Assembly (NCBI RefSeq): GCF_029227915.1
Contig: NC_079888.1
Coordinates: 3,979,001-4,043,000, forward strand
Length of the DNA: 64,000 nt
Origin: Hydractinia symbiolongicarpus
Lineage: Eukaryota; Cnidaria; Hydrozoa; Anthoathecata; Hydractiniidae
Reading direction: 5' to 3'
The notes beneath the pieces are model-generated. The model was not told the origin of the DNA. It saw nothing but the letters and a program-made list of their open reading frames with translations, and did not search any database. Position 1 is the stretch's first letter. Each line of letters starts with the position of its first letter. The position numbers and the translations under genes are program-made. Positions 47,930-59,755 of this stretch are shown here, one piece after another.

Positions 47930-49005
47930 ATCGGTTAACTAATCTTATAAATGAACCACTCAAATATGTGATGAGCTACATGAGTTATTTGAAACTCCTT
48001 GACTTTTTCTGCAGTATTTGGGTTTTCCCACATAAGGATACTCTGTTAATTCTCTTTGGAATGTGGCCAACGCATTCTAATTCTTATGGTTCTATCCCAT
48101 AATTTGCATAAGGATTGCTTTTAGCCACATCACTAAAAAAGGATGCACCATCTCCTAGGTAATAACGATATATGATACCATGCGTAGGCAAAGATCGTGA
48201 GAACATTTCTACGCATCAACACTTTCCATGGCACCAGTTGATTTTTTATAGTTGATTGGTCAAACATGGTTACTTTGCAATGCCGATTCTACTTTTCGCT
48301 TGTGACGTAACTGGCAACTTCTACAATATTTAAGTCAAAACATGTGTATCAATACAATAACTGATTAAAGTAACATCAACATTCTTAGAAATAAAGCCAC
48401 TCTTTTGCCATGCACCATCTGAGGCAGTTGAGACAGTCATTGGTTTTTTCGTGTACATACTTCCCAATAGCATGTTCTCTTAACTTTTTCAGTTACACAC
48501 TTCACTGATTCCTCTGCAAAGCTTAAATAAGATATTTTTAATATATTACTAGCGTAATCAAACGAATTTTTGTTTATACTTGACATGCTCATTATTCGAA
48601 CAAATTCTGTAATTGTTGAAAACCCGTTTTCAATTTCACGAAAAGTTAACATAGCCAGCAGCTTAGTTTCAAAAAATATTCTAACTTTGTTTCTTACTGT
48701 ATCTACTAATACTTTTTGAAGAATATGATACATAGTTTACAATTTGTTTGCAGCATATTGTAAATTTATGCGAGAAAACAACATCTGACTCAAATTCAGG
48801 ACAGATTCCCACAGCTTCAATCAACTGTTTTAAAGTTGAAAAGCTCATATTATTGAGATTAAAGTCATCCAACTCATCAGTAGGACGTACTTTAAGGAAA
48901 AATGTCTTTGCACTAGTGCTCAATGAGCAGTTAGGTGACTTGGTTTCGCTGGCGGTGTCTATTTCCAGCAAACTTTTTTTTCTTGTGATTCGGAAGATTC
49001 ATTGA
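47930..49005 (-). pseudogene. Kolobok/Mutator-like transposase (Mutsu domain), decayed
   Basis: Minus-strand pieces in order: LDDFNLNNMSFSTLKQLIEAVGIC, KLLAMLTFREIENGFSTITEF with MSSINKNSFDYASNILK, then TVSTASDGAWQKSGFISKN. Then, through several frame changes and stops, GAMESVDA, YRYYLGDGASFF, SNPYANYGIEP, ECVGHIPKRIN and LTD. The SxDGxWxKxG, YxGDGxS and ECVGHxxKR order is the signature of the Mutator-like transposase domain in Kolobok-type elements, whose target site is TTAA. Multiple stops and shifts make it inactive. Termini not identified. Confidence 0.7.
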
Positions 49006-50769
49006 GTTTTCCATTCCAATTAATATTAATGGTAAATATATATTCTATGTTATCTAAACCAAAGAAGTTTTCATTTGTTATATATAGCCAGTAACATCAA
49101 ATTTTTAAAGTTGAGACCGTTGTTATGAAAATTTTATAGGATTAGCTTCACTTAATCACAAATATCTCAAGAATAACTAAGCTTTTAAAATAAAGTTTTG
49201 AGTTACTCTTTCCGGATTAATTCATTGCCTAAACACTAAAAATCAAAAAATGAATTTTTTTTGCGAAAATCGATTTAACTTAGAGGCTGCCTGATAATCA
49301 AACTTCAGTGTACAATACAATAGAGAAGTCTAAAAAATGAGGTTTCCCAAAAATTTATAAATAAATCAGTTTTTTGTTAAACAAAAAATATTGAATATTC
49401 ATTGTTTTTAAAAAATGGCTAAATACAATTTAATTATAAAAGGTCTGACATTTATTTACACACAGTTAAAAGTAGTACATTTCCCTTTTTACGTTTCATC
49501 TATACAGCAAATATTTCCTGACATTATTTGCTTACATCCGACGTGATTTAGAAAGGATGCTTTTCATTGATCTCCATTTGTCCTGTTTTTTGGTTTAAAT
49601 CCTCAAGTTGTAACGTTGCAGTGTAATTGGTTTGACGTAATCATCTTTAAAATTTAGTCAACGTTTTGCTTCCTCTGATCGATTTATTGAAAATCAAAGA
49701 GAAAGAATTCCTGTCAAAAAAAATAAAAAGAAAATGTCAAACTTTTTTTAGACCGGTCTGAAAAAATTTTAGACTTATATTCTTTCTTTAGACATTTTGG
49801 AAGAGGGCGATAAGATGTATTTCAAGAAATTTAAAAATTCTCTTCTTCCCTTAAAGAAGAGTAACTACCTTTATTGAAGTTGTGGACAATGCGGTATTTT
49901 TGAATTTTCGTTATGAAATCAACAACCCCTTTTTTATGTTGTTCTACCGATAATTGATGCTGATAAGGCGGAAATCATTTGTCCACATTACCTTTGTATA
50001 ACTGTAAGAGATGAACAGTTTTGTTTGTCTAAATTTTTAGAAATGAGAGTGATAATAGACTGCAGTACAGACATTGTGTGGCAATTTTGAAAATTCAAAA
50101 TCAGACAAGCGTCATTGTGATGCTGTGTTGTAATCTTCCTGTAAGTCTGACGCAAATTTACAAGCAAAAAAATCCATGCAGACGGTAAGCTGTAGACCAG
50201 TCCTGTCCTAAGCTTCTTTTTTAAGTGGATTAATTTTGATAATAAAATAATTTTCACCCTAGAGTCTCGTTTTATGACCAGCCCATTTTTGTCATTTTGT
50301 AACACATGCGCCAAAATCAATTCAAATGTAAACATTAAATCCTGCAAAAATATTTCAGGCAGGTTCAAGAATTAAACTTTCAAAGAGGTGATTCCAGCTG
50401 GCTGACTATCAACCATACAAAGTCTTATGCTTCTTTCTTTCTAGCTGGCTAGCTAGCTAGCTGGTCACTTAATGCATTTTACGTTTAAATCTCGGAAGAT
50501 GACATCAACGGTTTCATTACCTAAAAGGTATTGAATAAGATAAAAGGACTCATTTCGATCAGGAGTTCAAGTTTTCATAAAGCGCTTTTTTAAAATGTTA
50601 AAAATACCTGGAACTGGTGCAAATACCAAACAAATCTATTGTAAATCGCATTTCAGTAAGATCTTAATATCGTCTTTATGTTTGCTATAGTCCTTTTGTA
50701 TCAATGTTTTTACATTCAATTGTACTGTTCGTTTGTTTGTGTATCTAATTTATTTGCTGACCTTTAATG
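49006..50769. other. No recognised gene; anonymous minus frame
   Basis: A 126-codon minus frame at 49988-50368 (KKLRTGLVYSLPSAWIFLLVNLRQ) could belong to the N-terminal side of the same decayed element or be unrelated; no motif recognised. GCTAGCTAGCTAGCT lies near 50444-50461. Confidence 0.3.
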
Positions 50770-51131
50770 TACCTATTAGGTAAAAACTCTTTCAAGTTGT
50801 GAAAGAGTTTATACCTGTTAGGTATAAACCCTTTCAAGTCGTGAAAGAGTTTATACCTATTAGGTAAAAACTCTTTCAAGTTGTGAAAGAGTTTATACCT
50901 ATTAGGTATAAACCCTTTCAAGTCGTGAAAGAGTTTATACCTATTAGGTATAAACCCTTTCAAGTCGTGAAAGAGTTTATACCTATTAGGTAAAAACTCT
51001 TTCAAGTTGTGAAAGAGTTTATACCTATTAGGTAAAAACTCTTTCAAGTTGTGAAAGAGTTTATACCTATTAGGTAAAAACTCTTTCAAGTCGTGAAAGA
51101 GTTTATACCTATTAGGTAAAAACACTTTTTC
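50770..51131. repeat. 42-bp tandem repeat made of two alternating palindromes
   Basis: About nine copies. Each unit holds two 21-bp near-palindromes: TTTATACCTATTAGGTATAAA (or GGTAAAAA) and CTCTTTCAAGTTGTGAAAGAG. Variation is mostly at TTGTG/TCGTG in the second loop and AAAAA/ATAAA in the first. The 42-bp length, a multiple of three, gives a 126-codon minus frame of 14-residue repeats (FLPNRYKLFHNLKE). I regard this as a satellite, not a gene. Confidence 0.9.
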
Positions 51132-52316
51132 ACGACTTAATACAATATAGATCTGTCCTGGGTGAAAAGTTCGTTGCTTTAGTAAATCGAAACGAATAAC
51201 TATTGTGAAAGCTGGATTATGTCATAGTTTTCCAGTGCCGATTGCAATATGGCGTATATTGTTCTTCAACTTTTGCAGAAAATATTTCACAAGTCTTTAG
51301 GCGAGTTTACGAAAAATATCCTTTGAATATAGTGGCTCTTAAATGAAATGTACTTTATGTTTGAAAATGTTGTTCGAAAACTCAGAAGAAAGATCATTGG
51401 AAAAAAACAGTATGTTGAAACTCGATGCCTTTCGAAAAGCATTTATAATTTTATTTTAAGTTTTCCTTTCACATTTCTTAACTACAAGCTAACAAGCGTC
51501 AATTATTATAGCGAATTATATTTATTTTCTTTAGTTGACTGTATACATTTAGAGTTTGATGTGATCAGGTAAGAGTTAGAACATAGCTTTGTTTTGGTTG
51601 TTTTGAACTTTTAATTGGGTGTCTCATTCTTTTTTCAACCTTTTCACAGGCAATTTTCATCTCAATTTTAAGCTATTTAATGCATTTATATTCTACATAA
51701 ATATCTAAAATTAAAATTACACCTTGTTGACTATTAAGTAAAAAATAAAACTTTGCCAGTTCCTGCTAACATGGACAGCTTTGGTTTTTGTGTTCCGTTC
51801 GGTGTTCACCTATTCCACCTACTTGGTCTCAATTTGTACTTCGTCATATCGTTATTTATATTATTTATGCTAACAGAGCCATCGTCATTTTTTTAATCGG
51901 CGAAGGAATCAAAATTTTCCTTTTGGAATTTTTTCATGACTGAGCACATGATATCTAAAAACATATTTTCTTTTCGTAAATGCAACATTTCGTTTGAGAC
52001 GTAAAGTGCACGGTTTGGTAATTAGGGGATACTATTTGAATGTCAGCTATGGTTTCTTCACGTATTTCTGGTTGGCTATCAGTATCCACTTCTAGTTTCA
52101 GTTTTGTTTTTAAAGACTACCTTGATAACTCAGTACACCACATTTGATCCGGAATACGTCATTTGTCGTCCTCAAATTTTGTTTTGGATATCTATATATC
52201 TATGTATAAATTATATTATATAGGCCCGGCGGAGCTAGGGGGGGTGGTTAAAGGCCCCAACGTTGTTGCCAAAAAGTGATTGTTATCATGTGATTTAATC
52301 AATTATTATTTGTCAA
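51132..52316. other. No recognisable gene
   Basis: AT-rich; a 74-codon plus frame at 51348 has no motif. Nothing supported. Confidence 0.45.
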
Positions 52317-53992
52317 TCTCTATAATAATAGCCGTATTCCGTCTGTCTGTTTGTTCAAAAGGGTTACCGATATTCCGTTGATCTTTCCGCGATTTTTAGA
52401 AACCAGGGGGTTGTTTAATCGCAAATCAAATTACTGATTAAAATAAATTCTAAAAATTAATTTATTTCTTTAATTAATTAAATTACTTTAATTTATTACC
52501 ATAAGTAAGAAAAATAAATTTAGTGATAAAAATGAATGCATTGTTTTAATACGCCATTTTTAATAATAATTACCCCCGTGACCTCAATCGCCGTTTTCGC
52601 TCAGAAGCTACAGAAAACAAATGAGACAGTTTACTGATAGTTTTACTGACTTTGTTTTGACTGCACGCACATAATACACCAATCAAAACGCTTAATTGTT
52701 TAAAAAAACCAATCCAAGACTTTCGTGGCCTGGGCATGCCAACGAAGAAACATGAGGACCGAAACTTGATCGCCATTTTTGTTTTTAAGGTAATGGTGGG
52801 TCAGTGCTGTTTGTAAGTCTGTTTCACCTTTTTGTCTTCTATAAGCTTTTTACTTTCGTAATATTGTTTTTTGTAAATATATTGTCACGTTTTTAGTCAC
52901 GTACAGATCTTAAACGCACCAGTTTTAGGATTTTTGGCTAGGAACGAAGATTTTGGAGGCTAGCTAGCTAGAACCTTACTTATTACTATTCTGTATGGTA
53001 TAACAGCTTTTTATCCTACCCACCATTTATTTTTGTGTTGAGACTGTAGCCATTTAGCTAGCTCCCATCTTTGACTAAAAAATGAGAGTATAAAAATGCA
53101 GTTTGGCTACAACAATATTCTTAAACAAAAAGTGTTATGCTAAATGCAGTTAGCTAGGTAGCTAGCTACTTCTTTTATTATTTTTTCCTGAAAACTTTTT
53201 GTGCAAATAAAATGACTGACAGATTATTTTAGCTGAACCGCTAATGACAGGCTGTTTCCCTGTGTTTTCAATTAAACCGAAGTTGCAATGAAGTTTTTTT
53301 GGAAAAGGGTATTACGCCTATACGCCTGTTCAACTCTGCTTAACTATACTAAGCGGTTAGCCCAGGGTTAACAACAGACTGTTGTTTTTGGTAAAGGCTG
53401 TTATGGCTATGCGCATTTACAACGTGGTTTACCTGTACTAAGGGGTCAACCCAATGTGACAATTCATTTTTAAACTTTCTCGGTAATCACGTCTGCATGG
53501 ATGTGCAACAATGTTTACCTGGACTAACCGCTCAGCTCTGTTGTGTTTTTTTTAAACAGAGTCCGTGAAAAAGTTTTAACTGTAGTAAGCGCTTAGCCCA
53601 GTGTCACGATAAATTTTTTAACTTTCACAAAAACTTATTCCGCAAAATAAAATAATATTGACTGATTGTTTTTGCTATGATGGGGTACCAACTGTTGTTT
53701 GTATTTCAGCTATCGTCGCGGGGAATATTTTTTGAAAAATATGTTACAGTCGCAAGACTATAATGGTGTATGCGCTTCACTTAATTTACGACATACTGTA
53801 AACCTGTACCAAAGCGCTCCACCTGATCATGTGGCACAGTTTATTAAGCGCTCAACAGAGTGTTCAACGTCAGGTCACACCTTGACTTTGGCTTACCCCA
53901 GCGTTTCGACACCAGGGTAAGCCAAATGCGAGACTTAAGTGGTATAAAAAGGATGGGCGGACCCGTGGATTTTTCCACGGGCCATCGACTAG
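52317..53992 (+). mobile_element. Helitron-like element A, 1.68 kb
   Basis: Starts TCTCTATAATAATAGCCG after A (52316) and ends CCCGTGG-ATTTT-TCCACGGG, then CCATCGACTAG. The first 1.15 kb is shared with H2 at 20478, including GGGTTACCGATATTCC, AACCAGGGGGTTGTTTAAT and the GAAGAAACATGAGGACCG block. The 3' 0.35 kb is shared instead with the minus-strand copy at 60001-60310. It is thus a chimera, as is common for Helitrons. No coding capacity. Confidence 0.75.
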
Positions 53993-54165
53993 TCTCTATA
54001 ATAATAGCCGTCGTCTGTCTGTCTCTGCGCGGACCCCCCGCAAAGTTAGAAAATGATGTTACGGAAACACGAATATCAAATGCGATATATTTTTATCCAC
54101 TTTGTCGCGACGGGTAAATATAAAGGACGGGCGAACCTGTGGATTTTTCCACGGGCAACGACTAG
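53993..54165 (+). mobile_element. Helitron-like element B, 173 bp
   Basis: Starts TCTCTATAATAATAGCCG exactly at the CTAG of element A and ends with CCTGTGGATTTTTCCACGGG and CAACGACTAG. Between lie a GTCTGTCTGTCT tract and a GTTACGGAAACACGAATATC block. Complete at both ends although very small. Confidence 0.75.
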
Positions 54166-54265
54166 TCTATATTATAGTGCCCGTAATGGCTGTCTGTCTG
54201 TCACGCAAAATGGTAGCTTAGCTGCGACGGCGAACCCGTGGATTTTTCCACGGGCTAACGACTAG
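54166..54265 (+). mobile_element. Helitron-like element C, 100 bp
   Basis: Starts TCTATATTATAGTGCCCG at the CTAG of B, has a GTCTGTCTGTCAC tract, and ends CCCGTGGATTTTTCCACGGGC-TAACGACTAG, followed by host T. The whole A-B-C row thus sits between A (52316) and T (54266), the expected Helitron target. One of the shortest complete elements I would expect to see. Confidence 0.75.
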
Positions 54266-55580
54266 TTATATGTTCTATTTAAGATCACAAAATACTGTTA
54301 CTGCGACATTAAATAGAAGATATATATTTACTGGTAAGTATTAAAACTTACTTATTTTATAATTCTTTGTCAATGTTGCTAAAAAGAAAAAGTATTTTTC
54401 TGAAACATAGCGATCTATTTATGGTTATTTCTTTCGTAGATTTTAAGATCTACAAATCTATTATTTTTCTTTCACTCTTTAACCTTATTTTATTGATGCG
54501 GCAAAATTTGTTGTCCGCCCCATTTCTTATTTTCTTTGCAGCAATTCTGCGTATATTTCAGGTCTAGCTATTGAATAAAAATTTTCGACATAAAGGTAGT
54601 TTTAAAAAAGTGAGGAAGCAAAACTGTACCTTTAATGCCTTGATTTCATTTAGTTGCATTTTTGCTGTAATTCAAAGGATTTTATTCTTCTTTATTGTGC
54701 TTCAATTTTCTCAAGTGCGAAAATGGAAATTGTAAGGCAATATGGTAGCTGATGTAAATAACAGATTATTTTTTTAATTTTAAACAGACTACAGTTGTTT
54801 CAAAAATTCTCTCGTGCTGTGCCGTAACGTTTACAAAAATACCTCAGATTAGCAGGAACACGAAATAAAGCTGTGTGAGCTATTACGTTGATTGTTAATA
54901 ACCCCTATAAATTTGCATGAGTTCGTCCGTCAGCGAAATCATTTATCTGCGGGACCCGGAAAAGATGTGCGCAGCTATATTGAGCAAAGAGAATACGGTA
55001 TAAAAAACGGTTTTTTTAATGCATAGTTGACAATACATAAATGTGTTACCATGGCTACCCCAGTGCATACAAGTTCACAATCCAAGCACAAGACAACACC
55101 AAAGAGGTTAATGCATTTATTGACGTACGATTCTAACTATACTCTAGAGTGCAAAATAACCATACCCCGAATTGTTCCCCTCTTTTAAACTAAATTAACC
55201 ACAAAGCGCTCATTTCACCCCCACCTTCACCTCCACTTTATCTGCAAAATACCACAAAGTGAAATAATTGGCCTGTTAGCTATTTTTTATCCTAAAAGTT
55301 CGAAGCAGAAATGTAGTAAGTAAACATGATTTATGAATGAGAAAATACCATTAAAAACATTTCTAGATGAAGGATTCGTGATTTGTTGACTTTTTGCCAT
55401 AAATTTTACTGTGTAGAACTTGAGTTGGCGAAATCCCTAAATTGACAAAAAAAAGTTGGTTTGCTCCTCACGAGATCGTGTTGCTCGAATGTAAAAAGAA
55501 ATATATTTGCTTAGGCATGCTTTAACAAAGGTACATCGTAAGATTCGAACATGCACGTTTTGCAACTTGGTTTACCTAAA
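54266..55580. other. No recognisable gene; 3' flank of MUL1
   Basis: AT-rich; a 66-codon hydrophobic plus frame at 54367 lacks context. The portion just below 55581 should hold the MUL1 3' UTR on the minus strand. Confidence 0.4.
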
Positions 55581-56262
55581 CTAACTTAGAAATATCGGTA
55601 CACATCGTTGTATATGACCCCTGCATATCGGACATTTATCAAGCAATTCCGTGCAACGCCTACATGAAGACACATGACCACACGGCAAAATAACAACATC
55701 TCGTGACCGTTCAATACAGACAACACAACTATTATCATTTTGTTCAGTCTGATTAAAATCATCGTATAAACGGCTATACTCTCTAGCCTCCAAATACTTC
55801 ACTATGTATCGCTTGTAAAACCAATATGACAGGCAGGCACCACTGACAAGTAGAAGTGACCAAGTTATAATTTTTAAAACATGAATGAATGTTTGTTGTG
55901 AATCTATTAAATCCTCAACAGAATGTCTTGTTAAAACATACTGAGCTACGCTAATTGTAGGTGGCGCAATTTTTAACTTATTGTTTCTCTCAAGCGTGAC
56001 TAAACCAATTGCTGTCAATTTTGTTTTGTTTAACAAAAACTTCTCACTTTTCTCTATCCCTTTCACACACTCTCCTGTTACGAAATTTATGAGCTTATCT
56101 GTAACAGCTGTCTGTGATGGCTCGTAATGATGAAACTCTGTTGTTAATTCTAAATGCTCTGCTTTTAAAGGATGTTCTACGGCAACTTTAATGTTTTTAC
56201 CGCTCTCCAAACTAAAGGGTACTGTATGCGTGTGAGAAAAAATCGTTTTAAAGTCATCTGAC
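55581..56262 (-). CDS. MUL1: MUL1 mitochondrial E3 ligase, exon 3
   Basis: Encodes residues 107-332 plus the third base of codon 106. MUL1 (MAPL, MULAN, GIDE) is a RING ligase of the outer mitochondrial membrane that ubiquitinates or SUMOylates proteins controlling fission, mitophagy and innate signalling. Here the BAM/GIDE domain continues (KTIFSHTHTVPF, ELTTEFHHYEPSQ, GECVKGIEKSEKFL). The second membrane span is at about 237-254 (IITWSLLLVSGACLSYWFY). A complete C3HC4 RING follows: Cys285, Cys288, Cys300, His302, Cys306, Cys309, Cys316, Cys319, with the usual IPxC-like LPCGH and CPIC motifs. The acceptor is tttcttttttag. Total 332 residues against about 350 in vertebrates. All RING ligands are present, so it should be functional. 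Confidence 0.95.
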
Positions 56263-57523
56263 CTAAAAAAGAAAGAAGGAGAGAGAGTAACAAAGAACGC
56301 ATGCGCATTGCAATGATAAACTTTGGATAAAAGAGAATTTTAAAGAAATGAAAAGTTTACTTTAATTGCGAAATTAATTTAAGCGAAATTCAAATTTTTT
56401 AATGATTTCTGGTTTGTAAGGTTTTACGAAATAGCAAAAATTAATTCCGCCAAATTTAAAAAAAAAAATTTTAATCGTGAATTTAAATTTCGCGAAAATT
56501 ACTTCAAGCAAATTTTCTCCCCTTAAGGTAGCATTCATGTGCAGTCAAAACGTCCTATTCTTAATGGGCATTGATGATGGGCAAATTTTAGGGAGTTTAT
56601 AATCAAAGATCTGAAGACTTAAGGACTGTTTATAATAATACAATGTAAAAGGTTTTGTCTATCTAACCGAGAAATATTACATGAGGTTGATACGCTGAGA
56701 GAGGGTAATATTTCTCGGAAGAGATAGACAAAACAGTTTATATTGTATTTATTACTGATAGTTATGTTGTTCCGGTTTGTAGAAAACAGAATTACATTCT
56801 AAAGATTTACTTGTAACCAGGTTGTAAAAACAATGTTTTGATAAAGAAAGAAAACGTTCGATTTGAATTTCATTGTATCAATTTTTCGAAGACATGTACA
56901 AGGAGAAAACAAAACATTCGAATATCCATATAAAAAAATTTAACCTTTTTTTTACTATAGTTTATTCTTGGTAAAAATAAGAGTCACAAAAATTCGACGC
57001 TATTTTTCTTGTTGTTCATTGTGCCGTTCATCTTAAAAAACGAAGTGATGTGTGCGCCAATATAACATTGGATTTAAAATCATCAATATTTTGAAAGGGA
57101 TGTAGTGTTTTCTTATAATTTTGCAATGGACGTTTTTAAATCACGGTTGCTCGAAATGATTAGGTTTTATCGAATCTCATGTTAAAAAATGTATTTGACT
57201 GATTTACACGTTCGTTTAAGGAGGAAAATGCGCATGCACTAAATTTTGTTTTGATTTAAAATGACCTTGGCTACTCTTTCGATTTAAAAAAATGTTTAAA
57301 TTTTCCAGTTGTTTTTTTAATAATCTTTTGGAGCTAAAATTTTTAAGATGGTTCAGTGACCCTAGCGTTACAATGTAAAAAAATATTTAAAAAATACCGT
57401 AATCTTAAATTCTACACATGCGCATCATTAATTTCCACTGCATCGGCAACGACAAACGAACGTGTTTAGTACACGCGAAAAACTACAAAATTTCCTGTCC
57501 AAGCTTCACAAAAGGATTCTTAC
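56263..57523 (-). other. MUL1 intron 2
   Basis: GT-AG intron, AT-rich, without coding content. It contains the large inverted repeat at 56633-56756. Confidence 0.85.
56633..56756. repeat. Long imperfect hairpin in MUL1 intron 2
   Basis: AATAATACAATGTAAAAGGTTTTGTCTATC...CCGAGAAATATTAC (left arm, to about 56690) pairs with GTAATATTTCTCGG...GATAGACAAAACAGTTTATATTGTATTTATT (right arm, from about 56705). The arms are about 50 nt with a few mismatches and a loop near 56691-56704. Most likely a foldback MITE; being transcribed within an intron it could also fold into a small-RNA precursor. Confidence 0.75.
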
Positions 57524-57729
57524 CAAGTTTTTGACCTAGGAATCCATTTAGACTGCAGTTCCCTGGTCGAAAGCCTTTGTATAACACCTTGCGAATTCTT
57601 GTTTAGACTGCCTGTGATAAAACTCCCATCTGGAACAACATTGCCAGTGACAGCTACGTATGGTACTGTGCCACCTTTGCTTTTGACATGGTTTAAAAGC
57701 CGACTATCCACTTCAAACTTCTCTACATT
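57524..57729 (-). CDS. MUL1: MUL1, exon 2
   Basis: Encodes residues 38-105 and two bases of Trp106. Contains the start of the BAM domain: SRLLNHVKSKGGTVPYVAVTG, then GVIQRLSTRELQSKW, matching the VPY-x(3)-G and GVIQRL landmarks of the family. Acceptor tatttttttag; donor TTG followed by gtaagaat. The split codon TG+G restores Trp, and the reading continues SDDFKT in exon 3, which proves the junction. An intron of 1261 bp follows. Confidence 0.93.
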
Positions 57730-58060
57730 CTAAAAAAATAGATAAATTAGTCAAGAATGTTTCCCATTTTCAGGGCGTAATTTAAATTTAGAAATTTTCA
57801 GGATTTTTAGGATCTAAAAATAACATTCAAAAATAGCAGATTTGAGAAGATTTAGATGTTTCTTCAAATAATTGAAAAGCTTTGAGATTTTAAAGCTACC
57901 ACCTTGAGGCAAAAACAATATATGATGGGAGCACCTTTAAAGATAAAACATGCAGCAAGCTGAACTACTTTATTTCGAATATTACTAATATCAAAGCAAA
58001 AGAATTTAAAAGAAGAAAATGTTAGAAGAAGAATTTCCGAAATGTGAAAAAATGTACTTT

Positions 58061-58210
58061 AAGTGGGGGTTTAAGGATCTTTGAGAAGGGGGTTTGAGGA
58101 GCTTTGAGAAGGGGAGTTTAAGGAGCTTTGAGAAGGGGGGTTTGAGAAGCCTTGAGAAGGGGGGGGGGTTATGGAGCTTTGAAAAGGGGGGTTTAAGGAG
58201 CTTTGAGGTG
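58061..58210 (+). repeat. G-rich minisatellite, about 24-bp unit
   Basis: Six irregular copies of GAAGGGGGTTTGAGGAGCTTTGA. The G-run length varies from 4 to 10. On the MUL1 transcript the tract is C-rich. Confidence 0.85.
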
Positions 58211-59755
58211 TGACAACCCTGTTTAAGTTGATCATTAAAAAAAGGGTCCTAAATAATTTTCGGGCAAAACTTTCCAGTGAAGCAAAGGTGAAGCAAAATT
58301 AGATGTATAGAATACTTCTTTGGTTGAGTCTGAGAACACTGCTGTGTAATGTAAAGCCGCTTTTCTCAATCACTTTCAGAATGATATGTCTTATCTTCAA
58401 CCCTACCAATAGGGTTAAAGTGGAAAGATGCTGTTTCAACAAAACGAAACAAATCAAACTGGTCGTAGCCGAAATATATAAGCTATAGGGCTTTTTTACA
58501 TTAGGCAAAGTATTGCTATTTTAGTAAGTTTACAGTCTAATATTAAAAGTCCTAATATGATATATCTAAGCATGGAGTTATTTAATATCTGCAGGCATTG
58601 ATTATCACTGCATATTTTAACAACACGATGCTGGTAAAAATAGGATTAACCATTTTTTGGATTTTTTCGTGGAAATCAAAAAATGCAATAACTTGAGAAC
58701 ATTCTTAACCAAGGTAATAAAGTTGGAATGAAATTTTGTATTAGCTATAATTTCTAAATTCCGGTAAAAATAATTTGAAAAAACTTTCAGAGCAACTGAG
58801 CTTGTCATTATGTTCTTAGGTCAAATGTTGGTTAAAATACGCTTTCATATCCAACTAGGTTTTTAAACCAGGTCGAGGATTTATCGTGATTCTTACTTTT
58901 GATAATTAAGGCCTCGTAAAATGTGCCAAAAAAACAACTCTGTTATAGTTAAAAATACCATACCAAAGGGTAGCTAATATCAGGGTGTTTGTTTGAAATA
59001 CAGGCTGTCAAGCTGGGCATATTTGGCAAAATATAAGTATTAATAAATCTGTTTAAGAATAGTTTTAAATTGATATGCCAAGTTCATAATACACTCCAAA
59101 ACCTACCTTTAGCCACAACCTCAGTACTAAAGACACAAAACCATCTGAGAATTATGTGGCTTGCTATAGCCATAGCTATATATGTGTATCACTTTTAAGG
59201 ACAAAATATGAAACGAGAAATCAAAGTAGCTAAAAATCACAAGTAATGTAGTATGTAGGGTAATTCTACATCCTGGTCTCACCAAACAGGTACAAAAATT
59301 TGTATAAATATTAGTTTAATAAGGTGATTAAAATCCACCGAACTTTTCAAAAATATAAATAAAAAAATTAAAAAAAAAAGAAAAAGAATTATAAAACGGA
59401 CATACAAAAGCCGGTTTAAAGACACATCGCTATATTTTGAAAGCCTGGACAGGGTTTAATTCTGTGAGTAATGTACCATTCTATCACCTATTTTTAATGA
59501 AACCTGCACCACTCGCCGCTACTATTTTATAGCTGACAGCCAGCCAGCCAGCCAGACAGACAGACAGACTAAAATGTTTTGGCACATTCGTTGTTGTTTT
59601 AACTCAAAAATTACATTGTGCTAAAAGATTTTATGAGATGTGATGGTAACACCGTTTCCATTAAAAACTATTAATTTTTAAAAAGATCCCATGTCTGTCA
59701 GACTGGGGCAGTTGGGGCATCTTATGATAGTAATATTTCATCTTTTATGTAAAGA

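Noticed and set aside
48748-49005. 85-codon plus frame
   Set aside because: Antisense shadow of the Kolobok-type transposase.
50745-51125. 126-codon minus frame of 14-residue repeats
   Set aside because: It follows from the 42-bp tandem repeat. The palindromic structure explains the sequence better, and no splice or start context was seen.
50764-51131. CRISPR-like regular spacing
   Set aside because: The spacers are identical palindromes, the genome is eukaryotic, and there are no cas genes.
53699-54265. Three plus frames of 70-85 codons
   Set aside because: They lie entirely within Helitron termini and translate the hairpin repeats.
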